This document shows positions 1-9,458 of a stretch of DNA of 26,408 bases, one piece after another; positions within the stretch are counted from its first letter, which is position 1, and every line of letters begins with the position of its first letter. The notes under the pieces are model-generated. The model searched no databases and had not been told where the DNA came from. It worked only from the letters and a program-made list of their open reading frames with translations. Source of the stretch: Clostridium sp. AF27-2AA (GTDB taxonomy: Bacteria > Bacillota > Clostridia > Lachnospirales > Lachnospiraceae); the NCBI RefSeq assembly GCF_003478505.1, contig NZ_QUFI01000037.1:271-26678 (forward strand). Reading direction: 5' to 3'. The position numbers and the translations under genes are program-made.

Positions 1-3
1 TAA

Positions 4-52
4 CCCACCGTCTAAAGCCAGTGGGATTGCGGTAGCCCTATTTCAAGTATAG
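4..52. mobile_element. possible IS200/IS605-family end (hairpin)
   Basis: An imperfect palindrome at about 5-25 pairs CCCACCG with CAGTGGG around a TCTAAAGC-type loop. It is followed by GGATTGCGGTAGCCC and a TTCAAGT stretch. Subterminal hairpins of this CCACTGGCTTTAGCC type are common at the ends of IS200/IS605 elements. No transposase is visible because the window begins here, so this is only a likely right end. The rest of the first 114 bases shows no gene and no convincing terminator for the kinase that ends at 115. Confidence 0.35.
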
Positions 53-114
53 TATACTCAAATAAGTGCCTAATGCCAACACACTGTCATTATATAAGAT
101 GCATATGAAAATTT

Positions 115-2982
115 TCACCTGTCCCTACTGCTTCTCAATTCTTCGCATATAGTCTGCTTGATTGTTTTATCATCCAACGGCTTTGCAAGATGTGCGTTCA
201 TTCCTGCTTCCATACACCTTTCGACATCTTCCCTGAATGCATTTGCAGTCATAGCAATGATAGGGATTGTTTTTGCATCTTGCCGTTCCAGGTCTCTTAT
301 TGTTCTTGCAGCAGTAAGACCATCCATCACCGGCATCATAATATCCATTAAAATAACATCGTATGTTCCCGGTTCGGAAGCTTCAAAATGCTGAACAGCT
401 TCTAACCCATTGTTCACTGTTTCTACTTTAGCTCCATTTTCCGTCAGCATAAATTCTGCTATTTCCGCATTCAGCTCATTATCTTCAACCAATAATATCC
501 GGACACCTGATATATCTGCATTGAAATCTTCTTTTTCTTCCGGTTGTGCATTCGTATCAATTTCAAATGGAAGTACTACAGTAAAACAGCTTCCTTCACC
601 CAGCTTACTTTCAACTGTTATGGTTCCACCCATCTTTTCTACAAGTTGTTTCACAATAGGCATTCCAAGACCTGTCCCATTATAATCAGAACGTGGGGAA
701 TTATCTGCCTGTACAAATGGAGTAAACAATTCATTTTTTATAAATTCTTCTGACATTCCAATTCCATTATCTTTTATTTTAAATTCACATGTCATGTGAT
801 CTTCTAATCTTTCAATCGTTCTCATACTCATGTAAATAAAACCATTCACCTTATTGTACTTCATACTGTTTGTAAACAGATTCATCAATATTTTTTTCAG
901 ATGAACTGCATTGCTCCAAACATATATACCACTGTAATCATCATGTTCTCCTATAACATGAAGTCCTTTTTCTTCTGCCTGAAAAGATAGTGACTCCGTG
1001 ATTTCCTGACATACCTGATCCAGATTGATGGATTCATCACCAAAAACCACTGTATCTGATTCTAACTTTGCCATATCTAAAACATCATTTATCAATGATA
1101 GTAGCAGTTTCGATGACTCATGTATTTTATTCATGCAATCCTTTGCCCGCTCAGCATCATTTCCGCTTTTCTCAAGAATCGTAAGCATGCCCATAATACC
1201 ATTGATCGGTGTTCTGATATCATGAGACATGTTATTTAAAAAGGAAGTCTTAGCCTTATTGGCACTCTGTGCTTCTACAAGTGCATTTTGTAATTCCTGC
1301 TGTTTTTCTTCAAGCTCCTGATTCAGCTTCAATGCCTGCTCAGCAGATTTCTTGGATCTTTCCTCCGCACGTTTCGACTTCTTCAAAGAACGAAGAATGA
1401 TACACAGGACAACAAAAATAGAGATTCCAACTATGAGTGAGACAGCCAGTAAATTGTCCTGAATAAAATCCTTCGCTGTAACTTTTCGTAAGGAAGCATT
1501 ATACGAAACTACTGCACCTGAAAATTGAGTTGTAGGCATAGATGTCAGTGTTTTATTCAGAATGGACAAAAGAACCGGTTCTCCCTGCTGAATAGCAAAT
1601 GGAACATCAGCTTCTTTTGTCAGAAAAGCACTAAGAAGCTTATTATTTTTCAAATAGTCTGAAACAGTACTTGAATTGCTTACAATACAATCCGTCTCCC
1701 CTTTCTGCATTGCTTTTACTGCTGCATCTGATGTCTTATATTCCACAACCTTCCATTGCGGATAATTGTATGAAAGATATGCTTTCAATACAAAATTATC
1801 TTTTTCAACGGCAACTGTATTCTCTTTATTTTCATCAAAAGAATCCTTTGCCGTAATTGCTGCCATATTGAGAGTCAATAGCGTATCCGACAAAGCAAAT
1901 CCATTTGTTTCTGCAAAGTATGGATTCTGGTTTGCATGAAAAATCAGGTCTATTTTTCCATCCTGCAATGCCTGAAGCAGTTCACTTCTTGTATTATATC
2001 CATTTAATTCAAATTCCAGAGTCTGACCTTGCAGACAATTTTGGGCAAGATCCACATAATTTGTGATAACACCTGTCAATTTGCCTGTTGATGGATCTAC
2101 ACTGCTGATACCTCCATCCTGATTCAGATACCCTATCCGGATTGCTCCATGCTGCCCGATCCACTCCCTTTCTTCTTTTGAAAGAAAGGATCTGCTCTGT
2201 GCAGAAAGATAACGCCTATAGAGATCATCTGTGTAAAATGGGTTGTCATCCTTGATTCTGCGCATAGCACTATCCAGTGCTTCTTTGATATCAGGACGTT
2301 TGGGATTTATAGCGAAATAGATTTCTGTCTCTCCAATACTTGTAAGCGGTGAAATATCCGATTCTTCCCAACGGGATTCTTCTACCGAAACGAAGCAGTC
2401 AATTTCATGTTTCGACAGTTTGTCCATAATTTCTGTGGTTGTAGAAACATTGATATGCTTCGTATGCAGACCATATTTTGATTCCCATTCATTAAGCACA
2501 TCCTCCACTATATTATCTTTAGACACACCAATATTTTTTCCCTCAAAAGAATCCAAATTTCCTGCTGTAAGATCCATATTGGATGCATCCGTATAGATGT
2601 AGTATTTCTCTTCCCCCATAGGCATATCGGAAAAAAGCATATTTTCAGCACGTTCGTCTGTATAGGAAATGTCACCAAGAATATCAATCTCTCCATTTTC
2701 CAACTGTGTAAAGCAGTTTTTCCAATCACTTGTTATGTATTTATATGTCCATCCTGCATAACCTGCAATATCTTGAAGATACTCATAACCATAGCCGCTT
2801 CTTTCTCCCTTTTCATTGACTACATTATAAGTTTCCTCAAAAGATCCTACCCGGATAACATTGTTAGAGTTTTCTTTGGCAAATGTAGGAACGGATAAAA
2901 CAATAAAACATATAATTGTGCAAAATATAAAGTAACAAAATTTGAATTTTCTTATATTCTGTACTAATTTGCACTTCTTCAT
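115..2982 (-). CDS. hybrid sensor histidine kinase with two periplasmic solute-binding domains (SBP-SBP-TM-HisKA-HATPase-REC)
   Basis: A 955-residue membrane sensor that should autophosphorylate and pass phosphate to its own receiver. Order of parts: N-terminal signal/anchor (about 13-36), two extracytoplasmic SBP_bac_3-like domains (about 42-260 and 280-493), a membrane helix (about 511-531), a coiled linker, HisKA with SHDIRTP (His587), HATPase_c with N, G1 (DNGIGM) and G2 (GTGLGM) boxes, and a receiver with acidic EDNELN, phospho-acceptor Asp880 in LMDIMMPVMDG, and the conserved AKPLD lysine. An ATG at 3063 is in frame, but I chose 2982 because a strong GGAGG lies just upstream of it and a membrane anchor follows directly. 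By family analogy the ligand is a small amino-acid-like molecule; the sequence does not identify it. All key residues are present. It is the last gene of the signalling island and has its own promoter at 3114-3141. Confidence 0.93.
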   Translation of the reverse strand: MKKCKLVQNIRKFKFCYFIFCTIICFIVLSVPTFAKENSNNVIRVGSFEETYNVVNEKGERSGYGYEYLQDIAGYAGWTYKYITSDWKNCFTQLENGEIDILGDISYTDERAENMLFSDMPMGEEKYYIYTDASNMDLTAGNLDSFEGKNIGVSKDNIVEDVLNEWESKYGLHTKHINVSTTTEIMDKLSKHEIDCFVSVEESRWEESDISPLTSIGETEIYFAINPKRPDIKEALDSAMRRIKDDNPFYTDDLYRRYLSAQSRSFLSKEEREWIGQHGAIRIGYLNQDGGISSVDPSTGKLTGVITNYVDLAQNCLQGQTLEFELNGYNTRSELLQALQDGKIDLIFHANQNPYFAETNGFALSDTLLTLNMAAITAKDSFDENKENTVAVEKDNFVLKAYLSYNYPQWKVVEYKTSDAAVKAMQKGETDCIVSNSSTVSDYLKNNKLLSAFLTKEADVPFAIQQGEPVLLSILNKTLTSMPTTQFSGAVVSYNASLRKVTAKDFIQDNLLAVSLIVGISIFVVLCIILRSLKKSKRAEERSKKSAEQALKLNQELEEKQQELQNALVEAQSANKAKTSFLNNMSHDIRTPINGIMGMLTILEKSGNDAERAKDCMNKIHESSKLLLSLINDVLDMAKLESDTVVFGDESINLDQVCQEITESLSFQAEEKGLHVIGEHDDYSGIYVWSNAVHLKKILMNLFTNSMKYNKVNGFIYMSMRTIERLEDHMTCEFKIKDNGIGMSEEFIKNELFTPFVQADNSPRSDYNGTGLGMPIVKQLVEKMGGTITVESKLGEGSCFTVVLPFEIDTNAQPEEKEDFNADISGVRILLVEDNELNAEIAEFMLTENGAKVETVNNGLEAVQHFEASEPGTYDVILMDIMMPVMDGLTAARTIRDLERQDAKTIPIIAMTANAFREDVERCMEAGMNAHLAKPLDDKTIKQTICEELRSSRDR

Positions 2983-3113
2983 CTTTCTCCCACCCTCCAG
3001 ACTACAGTCGCTTGCTTGCTTCCTGATTTTAATTTTACATTCATTAATGTTCAATACCCCCACAACATTTTTATAAATATCTTTGCGACAGCTTCTGCTG
3101 TACTTTAACTATA

Positions 3114-3141
3114 ATTATACTCTACAGCCAACTTGTGTCAA
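3114..3141 (-). promoter_or_regulatory. sigma-A promoter of the 2982-115 kinase
   Basis: On the minus strand there is TTGACA (3141-3136), a 16-base spacer and a perfect TATAAT (3119-3114). Transcription would start near 3107, leaving a leader of about 125 bases before the ATG at 2982. The leader contains a small ACAGC-AGAA-GCTGT hairpin around 3075-3100. The promoter suggests this kinase can be expressed apart from the riboswitch-led genes upstream. Confidence 0.65.
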
Positions 3142-3275
3142 TTTACCAACAGAGTAATTACATTCTTTTACTCTTTATTATATAATTCAATTGTATGTTC
3201 ACAAATCGTTTTTTTCACTTTTTCAATATCCAAAGGTTTAGCTAAATGTGCGTTCATTCCTGCATCTAAACATCT

Positions 3276-4652
3276 TTATACATCTTCTGCAAAAGCATTG
3301 GCGGTCATTGCAATAATCGGAATTATTCCTGCATCTGGTCGATTTAATGCCCGGATTGCTTTAGTCGCTGTCAATCCATCCATTACCGGCATCATAATAT
3401 CCATAAGTATTGCATCAAATGTACCCACCGGATTATTATTAAATAATTCGACAGCCTGCTGTCCATCATTAACCATTGTAATTATTGCACCTTCATCTTC
3501 TAAAAGTATTTCTGCAACCTCGGCATTCAACTCATTATCCTCTACTAACATGAGATTTAAACCGTGAATGCTATTCTCTTTATCCGCCTCTTCTTTCTTA
3601 GATTTTTCTGGTGCAGCTCCCATCTCAAAAGGCAATTCAACTACAAAAATGGATCCCTTTCCCACTTCGCTGGTAACAGAAATCGTGCCTCCCATTTTAT
3701 CAATCATTTTTTTCACAATAGCCATGCCAAGTCCGGTTCCATGATAATTGCTCCGGGCATCAGCTCTTTCTTGTGCAAACGGTTCAAAAATATGTTTCAG
3801 AAATTCTTTGCTCATGCCAATTCCTGTATCAGAAATTATCCATCGATAGGTAATTACATTATCCTTTTCTTCTATACATTCCTGTTTTGTCGAAATTTTC
3901 CCACCAAAATTTGTAAATTTAATGCTGTTTCCATATATATTCAAAAATATTTGTCGCAAATACAGTGGATTCGTTATAACGTACGGATGTACCCAAATAC
4001 TGTCTTCTGAAAAATCCACTGAAATTCCCTTATCCAGAGCACTTCCATCTATGATAGCTTTCATATCATAGAAAACATCAGGTAAACAGACTAATTCTGA
4101 TGATAATTCTTCCCTGCCATCCTCCAATTTACTCATTTGTAGGACATCATTAATCAGAGATAACAGATGGTTTGCTGCCTTTTCCATTTCTTTGTAATTT
4201 TCACGTACAAGTTCCTCATCATCACTGTGTGCCATATTGATCTTTAGCAGACCCATGATTCCATTGAGTGGTGTGCGAATGTCATGACTCATATTAAGAA
4301 GAAATGTGGATTTTGCCTGATTCGCAGTGTCTGCTGCAATTAATGCTTTATGCAGCTCATCCTGCTGCTCAAGCTCTTTCTTCTTTTGTTTTTTCTCTGA
4401 TTCAAGTTTGGCAATCTTATGCTCTGCCTGTCTATTTGCTTCTTGTAAATTTCCGATAAGAATAATATTGGAAATAACTCCCAACACAATCACGCACAGC
4501 TTGTCACGATTAATCGGCGTATAAAAGATCCAACTGTGATCTGTGGAAAAAAAGAATGCTGAATATAAAACAGCAATAACACCACTTATTATCCCTGCCA
4601 ATATACTTCCTTTTAGCTTTATAATTTTATTCATGAAATTATTTTTTCTCAT
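3276..4652 (-). CDS. short membrane hybrid histidine kinase, receiver truncated by a nonsense codon
   Basis: As it stands the product is 458 residues. It has two membrane helices (about 15-36 and 50-68) with almost no extracellular sensor, a charged coiled coil (about 70-110), HisKA with SHDIRTP (His123), HATPase_c (NSIKF, DTGIGM, GTGLGM) and a receiver with Asp418. The frame stops at TAA (3278-3276) right after AMTANAFAEDV. Past it, the same frame stays open for 35 more codons to TAA at 3170-3168 and encodes [16 protein letters not shown] followed by a normal receiver tail. A single-base change of CAA, GAA or AAA to TAA would explain this. The lost part holds the receiver's conserved lysine and last helix, so phosphotransfer signalling is probably impaired. 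The start is supported by GGGAGA about 10 bases upstream of the ATG. The gene lies 65 bases downstream of the HD-GYP gene. Confidence 0.88.
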   Translation of the reverse strand: MRKNNFMNKIIKLKGSILAGIISGVIAVLYSAFFFSTDHSWIFYTPINRDKLCVIVLGVISNIILIGNLQEANRQAEHKIAKLESEKKQKKKELEQQDELHKALIAADTANQAKSTFLLNMSHDIRTPLNGIMGLLKINMAHSDDEELVRENYKEMEKAANHLLSLINDVLQMSKLEDGREELSSELVCLPDVFYDMKAIIDGSALDKGISVDFSEDSIWVHPYVITNPLYLRQIFLNIYGNSIKFTNFGGKISTKQECIEEKDNVITYRWIISDTGIGMSKEFLKHIFEPFAQERADARSNYHGTGLGMAIVKKMIDKMGGTISVTSEVGKGSIFVVELPFEMGAAPEKSKKEEADKENSIHGLNLMLVEDNELNAEVAEILLEDEGAIITMVNDGQQAVELFNNNPVGTFDAILMDIMMPVMDGLTATKAIRALNRPDAGIIPIIAMTANAFAEDV

Positions 4653-4717
4653 CTATAATATCTCCCACTGATGCAACATACTTCTTATTTCGATATATCC
4701 AAAAATAATATCACCAA

Positions 4718-6207
4718 TCAAGAGAGATATCCGACAATTCCTATATATCCATCTTTCTTTAAAGGAGACCATAAGGTATGCAGTTTCAGATCATACATCT
4801 GCCTTTTATTTTCCACCTTTGCCATTAACTGCAATGAGATTTCTGTATTCTGTATTGATGTCTGGTCCAGTAACGCTCTGATATGTTGAATATCTTCACT
4901 GCTTACTTCGAACAGTTTGAATATATCAAACTTCGGATCATCTCTCTGACACAGTATCTGCCGGTTTCCGTTAATTATAATCAGCCGACCTGAAATTGCA
5001 TTATACTCAATGGAAATTTTGCCACTGTCCATTTTAAAAAACTCTATCTTTTCCTGCATAAGCTTAATGACACGCTGCGAATAATTTTTACGGGGTAAAG
5101 ACTTTTCCTTTAGTATTTCGTCAGAGAGCCTCTGTGCTTCATAATACTGTTTATTATCATCCGTTTCATTCGTATACATCTTGGAAAACTGAAGGCTTAG
5201 TTCTTTCAGGCACTTAAGAAGAACCGGATTGAACTGCCCGCATTGCCCGTCCAGAATCATCTTGATTGCGGTATCATGCTCAAATGCTTTCTTATAACAT
5301 CGTTCACTGGTAAGAGCATCATAAACATCCACAATAGACACCACCTGTGCAGAAATTGGTATTTCTTCACCTTTCAGACCATCCGGATAACCCTTTCCAT
5401 CCCATCTTTCATGATGCCATCTGCAGATTTCCCATGCGGTATGTACCAGTGGATGATCTTGTAAAAAATGCATATCCCAGATCATGGATGCTCCAATCTC
5501 GCTATGAGTTTTCATATTTTTAAATTCTTCATCGGTCAGTCTTCCGGGTTTATTCAGTATTTCTTCCGGAATGCGTATTTTACCAATATCATGAAGCGAA
5601 GAAGCGGTTGTGATTATAGCAATATCGGTCTCCGTCAGATGATAAGCATCCGTTGTTTTTAACAGTTGTCTCAGCATCATTTCCGTCGCAGTACGGATAT
5701 GTAAAATATGTTCGCTGCTCTCACTGTTGCGTGACCCTAATACATTGCTCAGAATCCTGAGCATAATATTATTGTTTTCTTCTTTTTCATAAACCTGATC
5801 AACAACCACATTGATCAAACGCTTTTGGTTCGCATAAAGTTCTAGGGTATTCTGGACTCTTTTCTTTATAATAACAGAATCAAAAGGTCGTGTAATATAA
5901 TCTGTAATTCCCATTTCATATGCTTTACGCATAGTCTCAACAGATTCTTCCGAAGATATCATAATTACAGGAGTTTCTTCAATGCATTGGCTTAGTTTCA
6001 TCCATTTCAGGACTTCAAATCCATCCATCTGTGGCATGTTGATGTCTAAAAGCATCAGATCGATTCCCGGATTCTCTTCCATAATCTGGACTGCCTGATT
6101 TCCATTTTCAGCTTCCAGATAATCATAGGTTTCTCCAAGAAATTCTTTCAATATATCCCTGTTGAACTTTGCATCATCGACAATCAGTATTTTTGTCTTT
6201 TATTCAT
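4718..6207 (-). CDS. response regulator with HD-GYP c-di-GMP phosphodiesterase domain; frameshift at the 5' end
   Basis: An N-terminal receiver is followed by an HD-GYP domain and a C-terminal region of about 100 residues that I do not recognise. Expected role: hydrolysis of cyclic di-GMP under phosphorylation control. Numbering from a possible TTG start at 6151, the receiver aspartate is Asp36 (LLDINMPQMDG), the metal-binding HD pair is His187-Asp188 (LHDIGK), and HHERWDGKGYP is intact, so the catalytic site looks active. The conserved receiver lysine is replaced by Arg88 (ITRPFD). Upstream of the TTG the same frame still encodes KTKILIVDDAKFNRDI, the normal receiver start, but then meets TAA at 6202-6200. 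An ATG at 6207 with an AAAGGA site lies one frame away, and one extra A in the A-run at about 6203-6192 would join it to the receiver. The gene is therefore frameshifted by one base, or starts inefficiently without the acidic pocket. Confidence 0.85.
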
Positions 6208-6943
6208 ATTTTCTGTTTCCTTTATATTTCTTGCATAACTGTTTATTTTTATACATATAAGTATCTGCATCATCCAATAACATCTGCATTGTACACGACA
6301 TATCATCGGAGGATAATGCCCATCCGCATGCATAGTCGATTGGTATTTGATTTTCATAACTATTTAATCTATCTTTTTCTCTGTACAAGGATTTCAATAT
6401 TTCCTTAATTTCCGCCTCACTTGTATGATGAATGACTGCTATAAACTCATCTCCGCCATATCTTCCAACAAAATCCTTTTCTGGAATAACACTGAGCAAA
6501 AGCTTTAAGCAATTCATTATTAATTAATCTCCTGCGGAATGTCCCATTGTATCATGTACAGTTTTTAGATTATTTAAATCAAACATTATGCATGCTGTAG
6601 AATCTGTAATTATATCTTTTTTATTAAGAAGCTCATTACAGGCATTTTTATTTGGCAGCCCAGTATGGGCATCTACGAATGCTTTCTGTTCCAGCAGTCT
6701 GTTTTGCATTGCCATCTGCATTGCCTTTAAAGTCTGCATAATAACCAATATCACCAGAATCAACATATCAAGTGCCGACAAAAGCTCTATGGTACGAATC
6801 TTTATAGCGATCTTTTCTGAATAACTTTCTGCGGCATAGACAGTTTCATCTGCCATCGTAAAATATATTTCACTCATATTAACAATGTCTGTATTTTCGT
6901 ATCCCTTGTTTCTTACTGCTTCAATTTCTATTTTCAATTTATC
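6200..6943 (-). pseudogene. broken membrane GGDEF (diguanylate cyclase) gene, copy 1
   Basis: This is a damaged copy of the intact GGDEF gene at 22941-24020. It keeps the second membrane helix and the GGDEF domain (GRYGGDEF intact) but has lost the first 110 or so codons, including the start, first helix and extracellular region. In addition, codon GAT-CAG of the intact copy is GAT-TAA here (stop at 6526-6524), so the frame is split into 6937-6524 and 6517-6200. The 5' loss fits a 337-bp deletion between two ATTTATCCC direct repeats, which in the intact copy lie at 23690-23698 and 24027-24035; only one remains here, at about 6937-6945. The C-terminus (KGNRKYE) also differs from copy 2. Its stop TAA overlaps the apparent ATG of the HD-GYP gene, consistent with an ancestral translationally coupled cyclase-phosphodiesterase pair. 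Confidence 0.85.
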
Positions 6944-7002
6944 CCGAATCTCAAATAATATTCATTTCAATAACTATCTTATTCATTTACTTTCTCCCTA
7001 TA

Positions 7003-9063
7003 TTAGGAACAAATACTTTTAATAGTCATTTTCATCTTTTCAATATCCAAAGGTTTCGCCAAATGAGCGTTCATACCCACGGCAATGCACTTTTCAGCAT
7101 CTTCCTTGAATGCATTTGCTGTCATAGCTATAATCGGTACTGTTTTTGCATCTGAACGTTCTAATTCCCTGATTTTTCTCGTAGCTGTATATCCATCCAT
7201 AACAGGCATCATCAGATCCATCAAAATTACATCAAATGTTCCTGCCGGTTTCTCTTTAAATAGTTCCAATGCCTGCTGTCCATTCTCCGCTCTGGTAATT
7301 AACGCTCCGACATCTTCGAGAACTGTCTTTGCTATTTCCGCATTCAGCTCATTATCTTCTACAAGGAGAATTCTTTTCCCTTTTATTGTATGAATTGCAG
7401 ATGACTCTATGGTATCCTCACTTCCATATACCTCTTCTTTCAATGCTATGTCAAAAGAAAGATCTATCGTAAATTTTGTTCCAATACCCTGTCTGCTTTC
7501 TACCTGAATACTTCCACCCATCAGCTCTATCATAGATTTGATAATAGGAAGTCCCAACCCGGTTCCCGGCACTTTGTTTTCTGTGGTACTATGTTCTCTG
7601 GAAAATTCTTCATAGATATGTGGAAGATATTCTTCACTCATACCAATGCCCGTATCTTCACATGAAAAAATATAGCGTATCTTTGAAGGATTCTCTGATA
7701 CCGCCTCATGTACTTCTACATAGATTGAATGTCCCTCCGGGGTATACTTTATAGCATTACTGATAATATTCAGCATGATTTCCTGTAACTTTGTCTGATC
7801 ACAGACAACATAATGATGTCTTACATCTAAAACAGCATGATACTGCAGGTTCTTCTTTCTGACATCCTCTTCAAACACTGTATTTACTCTGTGAAATAAT
7901 GCATCCATATCTTCAGCTTTTAACTGCAATACCGCAGTACCACTTTCAATCCGGGCCATCTCCAGAACCTGATTGATGATTCTCAGCAAAAGATTACTGG
8001 AAGACTGTATCTTTTCCAGATATTCTTTTGCCTTTCTTTCATTTTGCAGATTCTTCTCCAACAAACCGGAAAAACCTACAATCGCATTCATCGGAGTCCG
8101 GATATCATGACTCATGTTAAATAAAAATCTTGTTTTTGCCTCATTAGCATTTTTCGCCTGCTCAGCAGATTTTTCCAGTTCTGCTTCATATTGTCTTTCC
8201 CTGTGTTTTTTACTGGATATTAAATAAAATACTGTAGCAATCAATAATGAAAATATACAAGAAATGACAATACACATAATCTGGTAAAAACGTGGAATCC
8301 ATCCCCTTGAATGTATAATGTCAAAATACCATGTGTTATTTGGCACTGTACATTCTACTGTCAGAATATTATCCGACATATTATCCTGGCTCTCTGCTAA
8401 AATAATCTTGTCGCTGCTGCCTCTGTCATATGTCCAAATTCTGTAACAGAAATCTGCATCGCTTAAATAATCAAGATTTATCTCTTCAATGAAACGATCC
8501 CAGTCAATCACCAGAATCACAAAGCCCCAGAACTCATCCTGTTCTGAATTATTGTCCTGATAAACCGGATTAAAAAGCAATGCTCCTGTTCCTCCCTGCT
8601 TTAACTGGTATGGTCCTCCAAGCGTATATTTCCCACTATCCCTTGCCAGAATTGCATCCTTTTTTTGTTCATGTTCCCGCAGCACATCCAGTCCAAAAGC
8701 CCCCTCATTTCCCTGTTTCGGATAAATGTCTGTAACAATCCCTTCAGGTGCCAGTTCAAATGCCTTTATTACTCCATCTTCATTAGGAATCTTTTCTGCC
8801 AGTTCAGAAAATGTATTCTCATCCAGATTCTCTCCTGCACTGATATAATTTCCCAAAAGAGCAGAGAGCATGCTATACTGATCCAGTCTTGCCCTGACTC
8901 TTTTCTCAGTAATCTGCGCCATATATTTTCCTGTTGTCTTTTCATCCTTTTCCAAATTATGAAGCAGAAAAACGCCAACAATCAATGCTGTCAGAAAAGC
9001 AATCAATCCAACAATATAGCAACGTACTTTTATTTTTTTATATAGTTCGCTGTCCTTTTTCAT
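7003..9063 (-). CDS. hybrid sensor histidine kinase with CHASE-like extracellular domain
   Basis: An apparently intact 686-residue kinase. It has a membrane helix (about 14-35), an extracellular region of about 220 residues with the CHASE-type segment [16 protein letters not shown] and later [12 protein letters not shown], a second helix (about 261-283), a coiled linker, HisKA (SHDIRTP, His319), HATPase_c (NAIKYT, DTGIGM, GTGLGL) and a receiver (EDNELN, Asp616, AKPLD lysine). Its full-length HisKA domain serves as the reference for the deletion seen in the sister kinase at 14475. GAGGGA lies about 9 bases upstream of the ATG. A decayed receiver remnant ends 30 bases upstream, and no clear promoter separates them, so it is probably cotranscribed with the genes above. 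By family knowledge CHASE domains bind small molecules; the ligand is unknown. Confidence 0.93.
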   Translation of the reverse strand: MKKDSELYKKIKVRCYIVGLIAFLTALIVGVFLLHNLEKDEKTTGKYMAQITEKRVRARLDQYSMLSALLGNYISAGENLDENTFSELAEKIPNEDGVIKAFELAPEGIVTDIYPKQGNEGAFGLDVLREHEQKKDAILARDSGKYTLGGPYQLKQGGTGALLFNPVYQDNNSEQDEFWGFVILVIDWDRFIEEINLDYLSDADFCYRIWTYDRGSSDKIILAESQDNMSDNILTVECTVPNNTWYFDIIHSRGWIPRFYQIMCIVISCIFSLLIATVFYLISSKKHRERQYEAELEKSAEQAKNANEAKTRFLFNMSHDIRTPMNAIVGFSGLLEKNLQNERKAKEYLEKIQSSSNLLLRIINQVLEMARIESGTAVLQLKAEDMDALFHRVNTVFEEDVRKKNLQYHAVLDVRHHYVVCDQTKLQEIMLNIISNAIKYTPEGHSIYVEVHEAVSENPSKIRYIFSCEDTGIGMSEEYLPHIYEEFSREHSTTENKVPGTGLGLPIIKSMIELMGGSIQVESRQGIGTKFTIDLSFDIALKEEVYGSEDTIESSAIHTIKGKRILLVEDNELNAEIAKTVLEDVGALITRAENGQQALELFKEKPAGTFDVILMDLMMPVMDGYTATRKIRELERSDAKTVPIIAMTANAFKEDAEKCIAVGMNAHLAKPLDIEKMKMTIKSICS

Positions 9064-9093
9064 TCTGCTATCCCTCTGTTATTCTCTTCTCGG

Positions 9094-9458
9094 TCACTGA
9101 CATATCTGCTTACCAGCACAGAATTTTCGGATTGTATCCATCAGTTCCTGTACATTTAAAGGTTTTGACAGGTGCGCATCCATCCCTGCCTCCATCGTCT
9201 TTCTTTTATCTTCAGCAAAAGCATTGGCTATTATGGCAATGATTGGAATCATTTCTGCATCTTTCTTTCCACTGCCACGAATCGCCCTGGCTGCCTGATA
9301 TCCGTCCATCACAGGCATCATGATATCCATTAGAACCGCATCGTAATATCCTTCCGGCATTTTTAGGAAACATTCCACTGCCTGCTGTCCATCTTCCGCC
9401 TCTGTGACGGAAATTCCCTCATCTTTCAGAAGGAATGCCGCAATTTCATGAACCTCTG
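9094..9458 (-). pseudogene. orphan receiver-domain remnant of a lost hybrid kinase
   Basis: Immediately after the TAG of the upstream kinase (9461-9459) the sequence encodes AEVHEIAAFLLKDEGISV and continues as a receiver: phospho-acceptor in [18 protein letters not shown], then AHLSKPLN, stop at 9094. It lines up with the other receivers from just after EDNELN, so the acidic pocket and everything before it are missing. The switch threonine region reads AIIANAF where all paralogues have AMTANAF, so the conserved Thr is lost. There is no proper start; only an internal GTG at 9378 offers one, giving 94 residues. It is best read as the tail of a hybrid kinase gene whose body was deleted, with the break fused to the end of the neighbouring kinase gene. 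Confidence 0.8.

Noticed and set aside
3070..3107. Leader of the 2982-115 kinase resembles a second GEMM aptamer (stem with AGAA loop followed by CGCAAAG).
   Set aside because: The GGCAAA block, the AGGGCC block and the second stem are absent; only the CGCAAAG string and a hairpin are shared, which is too little.
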